A stretch of DNA of 64,000 bases from Rhizobium sp. SEMIA4064 (GTDB lineage Bacteria > Pseudomonadota > Alphaproteobacteria > Rhizobiales > Rhizobiaceae): NCBI RefSeq assembly GCF_003025035.1, contig NZ_PYJN01000005.1, positions 352,864-416,863 of the forward strand, in the 5' to 3' direction. Below the pieces are notes generated by a model. It was given only the letters and a program-made list of their open reading frames with translations, ran no database searches and was not told the origin of the DNA. A program made the translations under genes and the position numbers. This document shows positions 18,561 to 28,099 of the stretch, in pieces. Numbering within the stretch: the first letter of the stretch is position 1; each line of letters starts with the position of its first letter.

Positions 18561-18998
18561 TCAGGCTGCGCGCGTCGTTCCGCCGATCGCGTAGCGGGCG
18601 TCCCGCAGGCTGCGGGCGAGGAGCGCGGTGTTCTCGTCCGGATCGGCCGAGGCTTTATCGAAGGCGATGTGGTTGATCTCGATGCCGGCATGATGTTCCG
18701 CGAGCGCCAGCTTGGCATAGACGGTGACGCCGCGCGGTTTGATTTCGAGGTCGATGGTGACTTCCGCCGGCCCACCCCATTCGAGCTTGTAGTCGCCCCC
18801 GAGGCCGAAATTGACAGTGCCCGGATGGAAATAAAGCTCAGCCGCCGAAGCCACGAGGTCGGCGAGATTGCCATAGCGCTCGAAGCGCAGCAGCGAAATC
18901 AGATCGGCCGCGTCGAGGAGCCGCAATTCGCTGGCGACCGGGCTGATGGCTTCGGCCAGAATTTGTTCACGTTGGGCAGAGTAGGGGGATTTTTTCAT
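18561..18998 (-). CDS. Conserved hypothetical protein, last gene of motA-flhB operon
   Basis: A 145-residue protein starting five bases after the flhB stop. The N-terminus is helical (REQILAEAISPVASELRLLD). The middle has alternating beta segments (TVNFGLGG, YKLEWGG, TIDLEIKPRGVTVYAKLA), which suggests a small alpha/beta domain. No signal peptide or membrane helix is seen. A gene of unknown function occupies the same place beside flhB in other rhizobia. I cannot assign a function; a motility link is inferred from the operon only. Confidence 0.75.
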   Translation of the reverse strand: MKKSPYSAQREQILAEAISPVASELRLLDAADLISLLRFERYGNLADLVASAAELYFHPGTVNFGLGGDYKLEWGGPAEVTIDLEIKPRGVTVYAKLALAEHHAGIEINHIAFDKASADPDENTALLARSLRDARYAIGGTTRAA

Positions 18999-19003
18999 TC
19001 GAT

Positions 19004-20083
19004 TTATCGTACCCGTTTTCTATTCGACTGCGCGGCATAGATCCTATGAATCAGTTCTGCGACGGCCTTGTAAAACACTGACGGGATGACACTATCTACC
19101 GAGACTTGCGCAAACATGGAGCGCGCGAGTGGCGGATCTTCGAAGACGGGAATGCCGTTTGCCTCGGCAATCTCTCTGATTTTGAGGGCGATGAGGTCCT
19201 GTCCCTTGGCGACGACGATGGGTGCGTCGTTTTCCTCGCGCACATAACGCAACGCTACGGCGAAGTGAGTCGGGTTGGCAATCACCAAAGTGGCGCGCGG
19301 CACCTGCTTCATCATGCGCCGGCGGGCACGGTCGCGGGCAATCGAGCGCTGGCGCGATTTGACGATCGGGTCGCCCTGGGATTGCTTGAATTCTTCCTTG
19401 ACCTCCTGCTTCGTCATTTTCAACTGATCGACCCAATGGAAACGGGTCCAGAGCACGTCGCCGATGGCGACGATGGCGGTTGCCAGCAGCACGATGGTCA
19501 GAATTCTCTGGATGATGGTCGACAGCCGCACAAAGATCGTCTGCGGATCGGAAACCAGCGAATCGATTGCATGGAAGAATTGGCCGCGCAGCACGAAGAA
19601 CATGATGACGCCGACCACGAAGATCTTGGCAAGCGACTTGCCGAATTCCACGAAACCCGATGTGCTGAAGATGCGGCTCCAGCCGGCGACCGGCGATATG
19701 CGGGAAAACTGTGGCTGGATGCGGTCGAGAACGGGTGTCGGCAGGTTCTGGAACAGCGAGGAGCCGATGCCGAAGACGAAGAACAGCACGACGGCGGGCA
19801 GCAAGAGGTTGCCGACTTCCCAGCCGATACGGATGAACAGGGAAATGACGTCCGGCCCTGTATCGAGCCGCCACTGATCGGGTTTTTCGAAGAGATCGCG
19901 CAGCACCTCGCCCATGCGCCCCATGCGCCCTGGCAGGAAGAAGGTGACGTAGATGACGGTTGCAAGCATCGACGCGAAGAGCGTTGCTTCTTTGGAGTGA
20001 GGGACATTGCCCTTCTCCATAGTGTCGCGGAGTTTTTTCTCCGTCGGTTTCTCTGTTTTACTGTCCTTGTCTTCGTCAGCCAA
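19004..20083 (-). CDS. flhB: FlhB flagellar export gate and specificity switch protein
   Basis: A 359-residue export protein with four hydrophobic helices in the first 215 residues and a cytoplasmic domain containing the NPTHFAVAL autocleavage site (family motif NPTH, cut between N and P). Cleavage switches export from rod/hook to filament substrates. The extreme N-terminus is rich in Lys and Glu, as usual. It lies in the motA-fliM-fliN-fliG-flhB operon. Confidence 0.96.
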   Translation of the reverse strand: MADEDKDSKTEKPTEKKLRDTMEKGNVPHSKEATLFASMLATVIYVTFFLPGRMGRMGEVLRDLFEKPDQWRLDTGPDVISLFIRIGWEVGNLLLPAVVLFFVFGIGSSLFQNLPTPVLDRIQPQFSRISPVAGWSRIFSTSGFVEFGKSLAKIFVVGVIMFFVLRGQFFHAIDSLVSDPQTIFVRLSTIIQRILTIVLLATAIVAIGDVLWTRFHWVDQLKMTKQEVKEEFKQSQGDPIVKSRQRSIARDRARRRMMKQVPRATLVIANPTHFAVALRYVREENDAPIVVAKGQDLIALKIREIAEANGIPVFEDPPLARSMFAQVSVDSVIPSVFYKAVAELIHRIYAAQSNRKRVR

Positions 20084-20111
20084 AGCAGCCGTCCTTCATG
20101 AAACGGAAAGA

Positions 20112-20132
20112 GGCCGTGCGTCATGCACGGCC
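20112..20132 (-). other. Hairpin between fliG and flhB
   Basis: GGCCGTGC and GCACGGCC form a perfect 8-base stem around a 5-base loop in the 93-base gap between fliG and flhB. On the minus strand it is followed by TCTTTCC, a weak T tract. It may attenuate transcription into flhB or mark an mRNA processing point. Confidence 0.45.
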
Positions 20133-20176
20133 TTGTTTTGAATAGTCTAAGACGATTTAGGTGAGTCGCGCTGAGG

Positions 20177-21220
20177 TCACGCGGCTTCTTCCACAGGCGT
20201 CTTGTCTTTTGCCTTGAGTTCGATCTGGCCGGAGTTGGAAAGCCGGATGGCTTCCTGGGCGATCGCGCGCCGCGCGATAGCGATTTCGCGCGGGTTGATG
20301 CCCGTATTGCTCATCTGCAGATCGGATTCGATCATGCGGCGCTGGCGCGGGCTGATCGAGCTGAGCACGATCTCGCGAATCTCCGCCGAGGAGCCGCGCA
20401 GCGCCATGGTGAGGATGTCGGCCGCGATGTCGTTGAGCAGCATGACGCGGCTCGGCTGCGGCATGAGCGTGAGGTCGTCGAAGAGGAAGATCTTCGGGCG
20501 TACCTTGTCGACCGATTCCTTGTTGAGTGTTTCCAGCGAGGTGAGCAGCGTGTCGACCTGGGGCTTGTCCAGCTCGTTCATCAGCTCCGCCACCTTCGTC
20601 GAACCGGCAGCATTGCGTTCGGCATCGATTTCCGCCATCAGCCCCAGCACGCGGTTTTCGATGATCTGAGCCGCTTTCGGGCTGACATCCTTGAGATTGA
20701 CGGTGCGGTTCATGATGTCGGCGCGTTGCGCCTCCGGCAGTTGCAGCAGAACCTTGGCGCCGAAAGAGGACGGCATCATCGACAGCACATAGGCGATGGT
20801 TTGCGGATGCTCACGTAGGAAGAACTTCGCGACGAAGGTCGGATCCGCCTCGCCGAGGCGGTCCCAAATCGAGGTCTCGTAAGCCTGGAAGGCCGTGCGC
20901 CGGCCGAGAAGGCTGTCGACCTCGTCGGGTGTCAGGCCCTCCTCGAGGATGCTCTCGATTGCTTTGGCGTTGTCCATCAGACCCGCGCCTTCGGTGAAGA
21001 GATCCTCGAATTCCGCGACGAGCTGCGCCAGCTCGTCCGGCGGAATAAGCCTCAGCGACTGCGCCGAGGCAATGATAAGCTGCAATTCATGCTGCGTGAA
21101 ATACTTCAGCAGCCGTCCCGCCACCTGCTTTCCCATGGCAAGAAGAACGGCTGCGGCCTTTTCAGCCTGAGTTAACGGTTTCTCGGTGAGCGCACCGCTG
21201 AAATCGTCAAAGTCCATCAT
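20177..21220 (-). CDS. fliG: FliG motor switch protein
   Basis: A 347-residue protein of the C-ring with the usual N, middle and C domains. The EHPQTIAYVLSMM motif (EHPQT family signature) is near residue 130. The C-terminal torque helix region contains charged residues (DIAADILTMALRGSS, then REIVLSSISPRQRRMIESDL). It binds FliF and contacts MotA to generate torque. The gene lies 49 bases after fliN. Confidence 0.96.
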   Translation of the reverse strand: MMDFDDFSGALTEKPLTQAEKAAAVLLAMGKQVAGRLLKYFTQHELQLIIASAQSLRLIPPDELAQLVAEFEDLFTEGAGLMDNAKAIESILEEGLTPDEVDSLLGRRTAFQAYETSIWDRLGEADPTFVAKFFLREHPQTIAYVLSMMPSSFGAKVLLQLPEAQRADIMNRTVNLKDVSPKAAQIIENRVLGLMAEIDAERNAAGSTKVAELMNELDKPQVDTLLTSLETLNKESVDKVRPKIFLFDDLTLMPQPSRVMLLNDIAADILTMALRGSSAEIREIVLSSISPRQRRMIESDLQMSNTGINPREIAIARRAIAQEAIRLSNSGQIELKAKDKTPVEEAA

Positions 21221-21269
21221 GGTCTTCGTCTCCGTCCCAAACAGGGAGTGGGCTTATTCTGAACCGGGT

Positions 21270-21806
21270 TCAGGCTTTTTTCGTATTCGATACTTCAATG
21301 AGCTTGATACCGAAGCGGGTGTCATCATGTTCCAGCACGGTAATTTCGCCCCGGCCGATTCTGCGGCCATTGACGGTGATTTCGACGGGCTCGCCGATCT
21401 TCTTGTCGAGGGCGATGATCGCGCCTTCGGTCAGGTTCATCAGGCCGGAGACCTGCATGCGGCTGCTGCCAAGCACGATCTGAACATCGATCGGGATATC
21501 CATGATCAGGTCGAGATTGGCGGTCAGCGCGCTGCCCGGAGCGGCCGGTTCGGCGAAGGAGGAACCGCCGAAATCGCCGCCGCCGAAAGCGGAGCCTGCG
21601 TTGTCGTCTCCGAAATCGCCACCGAAGGCCGAAAGATCCGTGCCCGGCTCGGCGCCGAATGCATCGGCATCGAAATCCGGCATGCCGCCGTCGGTGTCTT
21701 TCTTCAGCACGCCGCGCAGGCCGTCGATGGCCTCATCCAGTGCGGCGTCGCTGTTTTCAACTTCCAGCGATTCCTCGCTGCTTTTCTGTGTCGTCTTCCT
21801 AACCAT
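21270..21806 (-). CDS. fliN: FliN motor switch protein
   Basis: A 178-residue protein whose C-terminal 80 residues form the SpoA domain ([18 protein letters not shown], then [16 protein letters not shown]). The N-terminal 90 residues are acidic, Gly- and Ala-rich, with low complexity. This makes it somewhat longer than the enterobacterial form. It forms the base of the C-ring with FliM and links to the export ATPase complex. It follows fliM after 66 bases. Confidence 0.94.
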   Translation of the reverse strand: MVRKTTQKSSEESLEVENSDAALDEAIDGLRGVLKKDTDGGMPDFDADAFGAEPGTDLSAFGGDFGDDNAGSAFGGGDFGGSSFAEPAAPGSALTANLDLIMDIPIDVQIVLGSSRMQVSGLMNLTEGAIIALDKKIGEPVEITVNGRRIGRGEITVLEHDDTRFGIKLIEVSNTKKA

Positions 21807-21872
21807 GAAATCACTATTCCAGTTGAAACTTGCCTCAAGCTGCCGTGGGTGGAGAGGCCACCCGCCAGCCGG

Positions 21873-22817
21873 TCAATTCATCAGGTGTCGAAGAAGCTCG
21901 TCGTCGGAATTCACATTGTCCTTGACGCGCACCGTATAATTTTCGCCCGAGCGGCCGAATTCGCAGATGTAGAGGTCCTTGCTGTTGGCGCTGACCTCGA
22001 CGCGGACATCATCCGTGTCCATGAAGGGAATGACGTCGCCGACGGCGAGCCTGGAAATCGTGTTCAGCGTCAGCGATTGCAGCCGGATGCGCGCTTCCAG
22101 CGTCACCTGCGAGCGACGCACCTGTTCGCTGAGCTGCTCCGTCCATGCTTCCGACGCCGCGGATGGGTTCTTCGCCTTGGGCACGCTGACCACGGTGCGC
22201 AGCAGAACCTGCTGCGGGATGATGACGATGATTTCCGAGACGGTCTTGCCGAGCGCAATCGTCATCGTGATGGCAGCGGCGAATTCGTCAGCCTGGTCGG
22301 CAGCGGGCTTCGGGCGGTTCTCGACGTTAAACGGCGCGTCCAGATTGGGTTCGAAACCACCGGATGCGTTGACGGCCGAGCGCAGCACATTGGCGATCTT
22401 GTCGAAGACCATGACGGCAAGGTCGAGCTCGATGATCGAAAGCGGCCGCGCGACGGGCGCTTCGATCGTCTCCGGCAGCGCGCCCAGCAAGTGCTCCATC
22501 ATGGTCATGATGAAGCCTGTGCCGCAGCCGAGAACGAATTTCGGCGCCCAGTTGCGCAGGGAACCGTTCACAAGCGCGCAGTTGCCGCCGAGGCCGGCGA
22601 TGAGATCGTTCATCAATCCCGACTGGCAGCCGGCATAGGCGACGGACACATCGAGACCGCTTTCGGTCTTGATGAAGTCGGGGAGGAATTCGCTGTAGAC
22701 CTGACCGAAGGCAGCGGCGAGCTTTCCAATGGTTGCCTGGTCGCCGAGGCCGCCGGTCAGCTTGGCGAAGAGGGCGCGATCCATCGTCTGTACCTTGGCT
22801 TGTGATTCCTGGCTCAT
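21873..22817 (-). CDS. fliM: FliM motor switch protein
   Basis: A 314-residue divergent FliM. It has a middle domain (GGLGDQATIGKLAAAF and GLGGNCALVN regions) and a C-terminal SpoA domain (ISRLAVGDVIPF). The classic N-terminal CheY-binding motif LSQ.EIDALL is not evident, which is typical of rhizobial FliM. It begins five bases after motA. The family call rests on the SpoA domain and on position between motA and fliN. Confidence 0.88.
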   Translation of the reverse strand: MSQESQAKVQTMDRALFAKLTGGLGDQATIGKLAAAFGQVYSEFLPDFIKTESGLDVSVAYAGCQSGLMNDLIAGLGGNCALVNGSLRNWAPKFVLGCGTGFIMTMMEHLLGALPETIEAPVARPLSIIELDLAVMVFDKIANVLRSAVNASGGFEPNLDAPFNVENRPKPAADQADEFAAAITMTIALGKTVSEIIVIIPQQVLLRTVVSVPKAKNPSAASEAWTEQLSEQVRRSQVTLEARIRLQSLTLNTISRLAVGDVIPFMDTDDVRVEVSANSKDLYICEFGRSGENYTVRVKDNVNSDDELLRHLMN

Positions 22818-22822
22818 GATCG

Positions 22823-23695
22823 TCAGGCCGCCTTGCTCTCACCGCCGGGGTTCATCATTTCCTGCTCGACGGCGTCGATCGACGGACGTTCGTAGGAGGA
22901 GATGGTCTTACGGCCATATTCGAGCGCCACCTGCGGTACGGAGCCGTTCATGTAGGCGAGCAACGTCTGCTTCACGATCACGTAGAGGCGATGCTGCTTG
23001 CTGCGCACGACCTTGATCTGCGACACGAGGGGGGCGCAGACGGAGTAGGAAAGGAGAATACCGAGGAAGGTGCCGACCAGTGCCGAGCCGATGAGGTGGC
23101 CGAGCACTTCGGGCGAATCGTTGATGTGGCTCATGGCCTTGATGACGCCGAGAACGGCGGCGACGATACCGATGGCCGGGAAGGAATCGCCCATGATCGT
23201 GATGGCGTGATAGGGCTTCATCTTGTCGTGCAGGATGGTGTTGATCTCTTCGTCCATCAGCGCCTCGATCTCATGCGAGCGGGCGTTGCCAATGATGATG
23301 AGGCGCACATAGTCGCAGATGAAGGCCGTCAGTTCCTTGTTCTTCAGCACCGTCGGGGCGGCCTGGAAGATCACGGATTCGTCCGGGTTGTCGATGTGGG
23401 CTTCGATTTCGTTGCGCGACTTGGTGCGCAGGTCCCGCATCAGCGCATAGAGCACGCCGAGCGTGTCCAGATAATTGCGCTCCTTCGGAACCGAGTGCTT
23501 GAAGGCTTCGCCCAGCGCCTTGCCGGAATCCTTCACGACCTTCATCGGATTGGCCATGATGAAGCCGCCGATGCCCGCGCCCGCGATGATGACAAATTCG
23601 AAGGGCTGGAACAGCGCGTCCACATGCCCACCCATCGCCATGAAGCTGCCAATGATGCAGCCGCAGGTCACTACAAATCCGATAATAATATTCAT
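22823..23695 (-). CDS. motA: MotA flagellar stator proton channel subunit
   Basis: A 290-residue four-helix stator protein. It starts [18 protein letters not shown], has GFIMANP near 50, a cytoplasmic loop with the charged residues that meet FliG, and the proline-containing helices at about 170 ([13 protein letters not shown]) and 205. It works with MotB encoded at 43761. It is the first gene of the minus-strand operon and is divergent from flgF across 229 bases. Confidence 0.96.
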   Translation of the reverse strand: MNIIIGFVVTCGCIIGSFMAMGGHVDALFQPFEFVIIAGAGIGGFIMANPMKVVKDSGKALGEAFKHSVPKERNYLDTLGVLYALMRDLRTKSRNEIEAHIDNPDESVIFQAAPTVLKNKELTAFICDYVRLIIIGNARSHEIEALMDEEINTILHDKMKPYHAITIMGDSFPAIGIVAAVLGVIKAMSHINDSPEVLGHLIGSALVGTFLGILLSYSVCAPLVSQIKVVRSKQHRLYVIVKQTLLAYMNGSVPQVALEYGRKTISSYERPSIDAVEQEMMNPGGESKAA

Positions 23696-23924
23696 CGCCA
23701 GTCCACACCTGAACGTTGCTTCCTCAGATCAAGTAGGGGACTTGCCTTGCGTGAGGCTGTTCGGCGTGCACCGCAACAAGCTTTTCGTCGTGTCAGCTTC
23801 GCACAAGCCAATGCAGGCAGAGTATCGGGTAAGGGCATCCACGCCCGGCTAACGAAATGTAGGAGCGCCGCAATATCTGGCGTTTCCTTTCCCGTTATTC
23901 TCCAATGTCCGGAGGGCGTTGAAA
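23696..23924. promoter_or_regulatory. Divergent promoter region between motA and flgF
   Basis: A 229-base gap separates two oppositely transcribed flagellar operons and must hold both promoters. No TTAA-type CtrA box is present here, unlike upstream of icpA and rem. GGAGGG at 23911-23916 is the flgF ribosome binding site. Rem-dependent control is expected from the Sinorhizobium model, but I cannot point to the site. Confidence 0.5.
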
Positions 23925-24659
23925 ATGCAGTCTGGTATTTATGTGGCGCTGTCATCGCAGATGGCGCTCGAGCGGCGTCTGACGACGATCGCCGATAACA
24001 TGGCCAACGTGAATACCACGGGTTTTCGTGGCACCGAGGTCAAGTTCAATCAAGTTCTTAGCAATACCGAAAACAAGCTCAACGCCAAGGTCGCCTTCGT
24101 CTCGCAAGGCAACGACTATCTCTCCACCGACAACGGCGAATTGCAAAACACCGGCAATCTCTTCGATTTTGCGGTCAAGGGTGACGCCTGGTTCGGCGTC
24201 AACACGCCGGCAGGCCTGGTTCTGACGCGCGACGGCCGATTTACCATGAGCGAGAGCGGCGCCCTGGTCTCCACCCGCGGCTATCCAGTACTGGACCCCG
24301 GCGGCGCACCGATCCAGCTTGATCCCGGCGGCGGCGCACCGAGTGTGTCTGCGGACGGCACGATCGCGCAAAACGGCAAGCCAGTCGGCAAGATCGGGCT
24401 CTACAGCTCTGATATCAGCAAGGGCTTCCTGCGCTATGACAATAGCGGCGTGTTGCCGACCGATACGCCGCAGTCTGTTGTCGACCGCTCCAATGTCGGT
24501 ATCGCCCAGGGGTATCTCGAAAACTCCAACGTCAACGGCATGCGGGAAATGACCCAGCTTATCGAAGTCAGCCGTGCCTTCGACAATATCTCGACGTTGA
24601 CGAACAGCAGCGAAGGCACGCTCTCGGATGCGATCAAGACCCTCGGCGGCAGCCAGTAA
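23925..24659 (+). CDS. flgF: FlgF proximal rod protein
   Basis: A 244-residue flagellar rod protein with the N-terminal rod signature (ADNMANVNTTGFRG) and the C-terminal coiled segment (SRAFDNISTLTNSS). ATG 23925 is chosen because GGAGGG lies eight bases upstream; a TTG two codons earlier sits too close to it. It is the first gene of a long plus-strand operon and precedes fliI by nine bases. Confidence 0.93.
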   Translation: MQSGIYVALSSQMALERRLTTIADNMANVNTTGFRGTEVKFNQVLSNTENKLNAKVAFVSQGNDYLSTDNGELQNTGNLFDFAVKGDAWFGVNTPAGLVLTRDGRFTMSESGALVSTRGYPVLDPGGAPIQLDPGGGAPSVSADGTIAQNGKPVGKIGLYSSDISKGFLRYDNSGVLPTDTPQSVVDRSNVGIAQGYLENSNVNGMREMTQLIEVSRAFDNISTLTNSSEGTLSDAIKTLGGSQ

Positions 24660-24668
24660 GAGGGTCGG

Positions 24669-26063
24669 ATGATGTTCGAGGATGGGATGCCTGAAGGCGC
24701 GATGTCGCCGAGATTCTCGCGTATGGCCGCCTTGGCGGATCAATATTTGATGGCGGAAAACACGGTTGCCGATGGTGGCCATGTGCGCACCATCGCGGCC
24801 GGCCACTACACCGTCGCAGGCCTTTCCAGGCATGTGCGCCTTGGTGAGTTCGTCGCCCACCGTTCCTCGACCGGCATCCATCTCGGTGAAGTCGTCCGCG
24901 TCGAGCCGGAGCTGACCTATGTCTGCCCGATCGAGCCGGGCGAGCCGATCGGCATCCACGACACGGTCATCCGCAAAGGCGCCTTCCGTATCGCTCCATC
25001 CGATAGCTGGTGCGGGCGCACGATCAACTCGCTGGGCGAGCCGATCGATGGCCTGGGACCGCTGACGGCCGGCATGGAGTCGCGCTCGATCTCCAATACG
25101 GCGCCGCCCTCGATGACGCGCAAACGCGTTGAGACGGGTTTCAAGACTGGCGTGCGCGCCATCGACATCTTCTCTCCGCTCTGCCTTGGCCAGCGTCTCG
25201 GCATTTTCGCCGGTTCCGGCGTCGGCAAGTCGACGCTGCTGTCGATGCTGGCGCGCGCCAATGCTTTCGACAAGGTGGTGATCGCGCTGGTGGGCGAACG
25301 TGGCCGCGAAGTCCGCGAATTCATCGAGGACACGCTCGGTCCCCACATGCAGAAGTCGATCGCCATCGTCGCGACCAGCGACGAGAGCCCGATGCTGCGT
25401 AAGATGGCGCCGTTGTCGGCCATCACCATCGCCGAGCATTTCCGCGATCAGGGCGACAACGTGCTGTTGATCGTCGATAGCGTCACCCGCTTCGCCCATG
25501 CCATCCGCGAGGTTGCGACCGCGTCCGGCGAACCGCCGATCGCGCGCGGTTATCCCGCCTCCGTCTTCACCGAGCTGCCACGCCTCCTGGAGCGTGCAGG
25601 TCCGGGGCCGGAAGGAACCGGCACGATCACCGCGATCATCTCCATCCTCGTTGACGGCGACAATCACAACGACCCGATCGCCGATTCCACCCGTGGCATT
25701 CTCGACGGCCATATCGTGCTGCAGCGCAGCCTGGCGGAAGAGGGACGTTATCCGCCGATCGATCCGTTGGCCTCGGTGTCGCGTCTGGCGCGCAAGGCCT
25801 GGACGCCGGATCAGGAAAAGCTGGTTTCGCGCCTGAAGGCACTCGTGCACCGCTATGAGGAAACCCGCGACCTGCGCCTGATTGGCGGATACCGCCAGGG
25901 CAGCGACGCGGATCTCGACATGGCCGTCCGCCAGGTGCCGATCATCTACGACATTCTGAAACAGACTCCCGGCGAACGCCCCTCGGCTGACGCCTTCACC
26001 GATCTTGCGACCGCGTTGAAAAACGGCTCGGCCGCGTCCATCCAGCCGCCGAGAGCAAAATGA
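24669..26063 (+). CDS. fliI: FliI flagellar export ATPase
   Basis: A 464-residue F1-beta-like ATPase. The P-loop AGSGVGKST lies at 181-189, the Walker B segment VLLIVDSVTRFAHA near 263-276, and DGHIVLQRSLAE is in the C-terminal half. It drives unfolding and delivery of flagellar export substrates and normally works with FliH and FliJ. Candidates for those are encoded at 43129 and 58448. Confidence 0.96.
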   Translation: MMFEDGMPEGAMSPRFSRMAALADQYLMAENTVADGGHVRTIAAGHYTVAGLSRHVRLGEFVAHRSSTGIHLGEVVRVEPELTYVCPIEPGEPIGIHDTVIRKGAFRIAPSDSWCGRTINSLGEPIDGLGPLTAGMESRSISNTAPPSMTRKRVETGFKTGVRAIDIFSPLCLGQRLGIFAGSGVGKSTLLSMLARANAFDKVVIALVGERGREVREFIEDTLGPHMQKSIAIVATSDESPMLRKMAPLSAITIAEHFRDQGDNVLLIVDSVTRFAHAIREVATASGEPPIARGYPASVFTELPRLLERAGPGPEGTGTITAIISILVDGDNHNDPIADSTRGILDGHIVLQRSLAEEGRYPPIDPLASVSRLARKAWTPDQEKLVSRLKALVHRYEETRDLRLIGGYRQGSDADLDMAVRQVPIIYDILKQTPGERPSADAFTDLATALKNGSAASIQPPRAK

Positions 26064-26093
26064 TGTTTCCGCGAAATGTCGTTCGCTCCTGCC

Positions 26094-26146
26094 ATTTGAT
26101 TTCGCATCATCCTGTCCGAAACCGCTTCGCGCCTTTCGGACCATGC
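26094..26146. repeat. Palindromic intergenic repeat after fliI
   Basis: ATTTGATTTCGCATCATCC followed by a hairpin, GTCCGAAA (26114-26121) and TTTCGGAC (26134-26141). The same layout (ATTTGATTT, then a CCGCTT-centred stem ending in CTTTCGG) recurs at 28023-28082 in the same operon. It has the character of a dispersed rhizobial palindromic element that could stabilise or punctuate the operon mRNA. Confidence 0.5.
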
Positions 26147-26709
26147 CGAGAGAGAGGCCGAACGTGAGAGAATCCGACGCAGACGAACCGGTCGCTCCGC
26201 TGAGGCCGGTAAAAAAGCGGACCTTCACCGATAAGGCCTTGGCCGGCACCGGTCTGTTGCTCGCTGGCATCTCGGCTTTCTTCCCCTGGTACGTGTTCCT
26301 GAACCCCGACAAGTTCGGCATTCACGTCGCCGAGGGCGATCGTACCCGCGATCTGCCGAACTGGCCGGGACGCGAGATCGTCAACGTCTCGCCGCTGGCC
26401 ATGGTCAACAAGAACCCGAACGAGCCGAAGGTTATCGCTCCCGATCCGTTGACGACGGCGACGATTAGCAACGTCGGGCGCGAGGACGATAAGGGCCAGC
26501 CGGCCGAAGATCAGCCGTTCCCCGGCAAGTCACCGTTCCATTTGCTGCATGTCGCAAACGGCCGGGCGCTGATTGAGGATGACACCGGCATGTATGTCGT
26601 GCGCGTCGGCTCGATCCTGCCCGATAACAGCCGTCTGGCGACGATCGAACAGCGCGACGGAAAGTGGGTCATCATCACCTCCACGGGTGATGTTTACGGC
26701 CACAACTAA
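26143..26709 (+). CDS. Conserved rhizobial flagellar-operon protein of unknown function
   Basis: A 188-residue protein with a basic N-terminus (RPVKKRTFTDK), one membrane helix at about 33-52 (ALAGTGLLLAGISAFFPWYVF) and an extracytoplasmic remainder with a short beta-rich C-terminus (GRALIEDDTGMYVVRVGSILP). GTG 26164, preceded by GAGAGAGG six bases upstream, is probably the real start (181 residues), because ATG 26143 lies inside the repeat. It sits between fliI and flgB. I do not recognise a function. Confidence 0.75.
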   Translation: MPRERPNVRESDADEPVAPLRPVKKRTFTDKALAGTGLLLAGISAFFPWYVFLNPDKFGIHVAEGDRTRDLPNWPGREIVNVSPLAMVNKNPNEPKVIAPDPLTTATISNVGREDDKGQPAEDQPFPGKSPFHLLHVANGRALIEDDTGMYVVRVGSILPDNSRLATIEQRDGKWVIITSTGDVYGHN

Positions 26710-26826
26710 GAACCCGCAATCGCCTGCGTATCAGACTTAGTAAAGACTTTAGCAAGAACGCATTCCCCGCAAGTCCCACGCAAGATTATTCCTCTAGGGT
26801 CCTGCTGTAAGAACGGAGAGAAGCCC

Positions 26827-27219
26827 ATGCAACCGATTCAGCTCTTTGACTTGGCCTCGCGGCAATCCGAGTGGCTCCAGGTTCGCCAAGAGGTCGTTGC
26901 CGGCAATATCGCCAATGCCAATACCCCGAAGTACCACGCCAAGGATGTCACGCCGTTTCAAGCCGTTCTCGACAACCAGAACGTCGCCATGGCGAAGACC
27001 AATCCGGCGCATTTTTCGGGCAATGAATTCAGCCAGAGCGGCGACGTCAACGTCGAGGAAGCGTCGCTCAATCAGGAAATCGGCGTCCAGGAGTCGGGTA
27101 ACACCGTCGGTCTGGAAGACGAACTCGCCAAATCCGGCGACATCCAGCGCCAGTACGGTTTGAACACTGCGCTGGTCAGCTCCTTTCATCGCATGATGTT
27201 GATGACCGTAAAACAATAG
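26827..27219 (+). CDS. flgB: FlgB proximal rod protein
   Basis: A 130-residue rod protein with the N-terminal signature VAGNIANANTPKYHAKD and a C-terminal helix (NTALVSSFHRMMLMTVKQ). It is among the first rod subunits assembled on the MS ring. It has a good ribosome binding site (GGAGAG before ATG 26827) and precedes flgC by 16 bases. Confidence 0.95.
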   Translation: MQPIQLFDLASRQSEWLQVRQEVVAGNIANANTPKYHAKDVTPFQAVLDNQNVAMAKTNPAHFSGNEFSQSGDVNVEEASLNQEIGVQESGNTVGLEDELAKSGDIQRQYGLNTALVSSFHRMMLMTVKQ

Positions 27220-27235
27220 ATGAAGTGAAGATGTT

Positions 27236-27655
27236 ATGGACCCTTTATCAGCTGCGTTGAAGATTGCGGGCTCCGGCCTGGAGGCCCAATCGACCCGCCT
27301 GCGTGTTGTTTCCGAAAATATCGCCAACGCCCGTTCGACGGGCGACACCCCCGGTTCCGATCCCTATCGCCGCAAGACCGTGACGTTCGGCGCCGAGCTC
27401 GATCGCGCCAACAACCTGACCACGGTTGGGGTGAAGAAGTTGGGCGAGGACACCAGCAAGTTCATCCAGGAATACGACCCAGACAATCCGGCGGCGGACC
27501 CGAAGGGTTATGTCAAGATGCCCAACGTCAACGTTCTCGTTGAAATGGCCGATATGCGCGAAGCCAATCGCTCCTACGAGGCCAATCTGCAAACGATCAA
27601 GCAGTCGCGCGATCTCATCAACTCCACCATCGATCTCTTGAAGAATGCACAATGA
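27236..27655 (+). CDS. flgC: FlgC proximal rod protein
   Basis: A 139-residue rod subunit with [22 protein letters not shown] at the N-terminus and the family C-terminal motif [15 protein letters not shown]. It overlaps fliE by four bases (ATGA), so the two are translationally coupled. Confidence 0.96.
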   Translation: MDPLSAALKIAGSGLEAQSTRLRVVSENIANARSTGDTPGSDPYRRKTVTFGAELDRANNLTTVGVKKLGEDTSKFIQEYDPDNPAADPKGYVKMPNVNVLVEMADMREANRSYEANLQTIKQSRDLINSTIDLLKNAQ

Positions 27656-28002
27656 TTGACGCTATCAAGAATATTTCCTCCCTTTCGGCAGTCCGCGGTC
27701 TCGGCAGCATCACTACGGACCAAAGCTCCTCTTCGTCCAACAGCCTGGCATCGACGCTTGGCTCAACAATCGGCAACGTGACCGGAACCAGCTTTGCCTC
27801 GGTCATGTCCAACGTGGCGAAAGACACGGTCAACACGCTGAAGGAAGCTGAAAACGCCTCCTTCGCCGGTATCAAGGGCACGATGAGCACCCGCGAAGTG
27901 GTCGACAAGGTCATGCAGGCGGATCAGACGCTGCAGACGGCGATCGCGCTGCGCGACAAGGTCGTTTCGGCCTTTCTCGATATTACGAAAATGCAGATTT
28001 AG
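27652..28002 (+). CDS. fliE: FliE MS-ring/rod junction protein
   Basis: A 116-residue protein with a serine-rich N-terminus and the FliE helical C-terminus ([20 protein letters not shown]). It connects the MS ring to the rod and is the first rod export substrate. It starts inside the flgC stop. Confidence 0.94.
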   Translation: MIDAIKNISSLSAVRGLGSITTDQSSSSSNSLASTLGSTIGNVTGTSFASVMSNVAKDTVNTLKEAENASFAGIKGTMSTREVVDKVMQADQTLQTAIALRDKVVSAFLDITKMQI

Positions 28003-28022
28003 GGCGGGTGGCCTCGCTCCCA

Positions 28023-28082
28023 TTATTTGATTTGGCGCGATCTTGTGCAAAGCCGCTTTGCGGCTTTCGGGATCACGCTCTA
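28023..28082. repeat. Palindromic intergenic repeat before flgG, ending in GCTCTA
   Basis: ATTATTTGATTTGGCGCGATC is followed by the hairpin AAAGCCGC (28049-28056), loop TTT, GCGGCTTT (28060-28067), and then GATCACGCTCTAG. The terminal GCTCTA matches the terminus of the element at 2524-2624. The start matches the element at 26094. No gene lies here. flgG begins just downstream, so the hairpin is in the operon mRNA. Confidence 0.5.
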
Positions 28083-28099
28083 GCTCGAAGGACGAAGAC

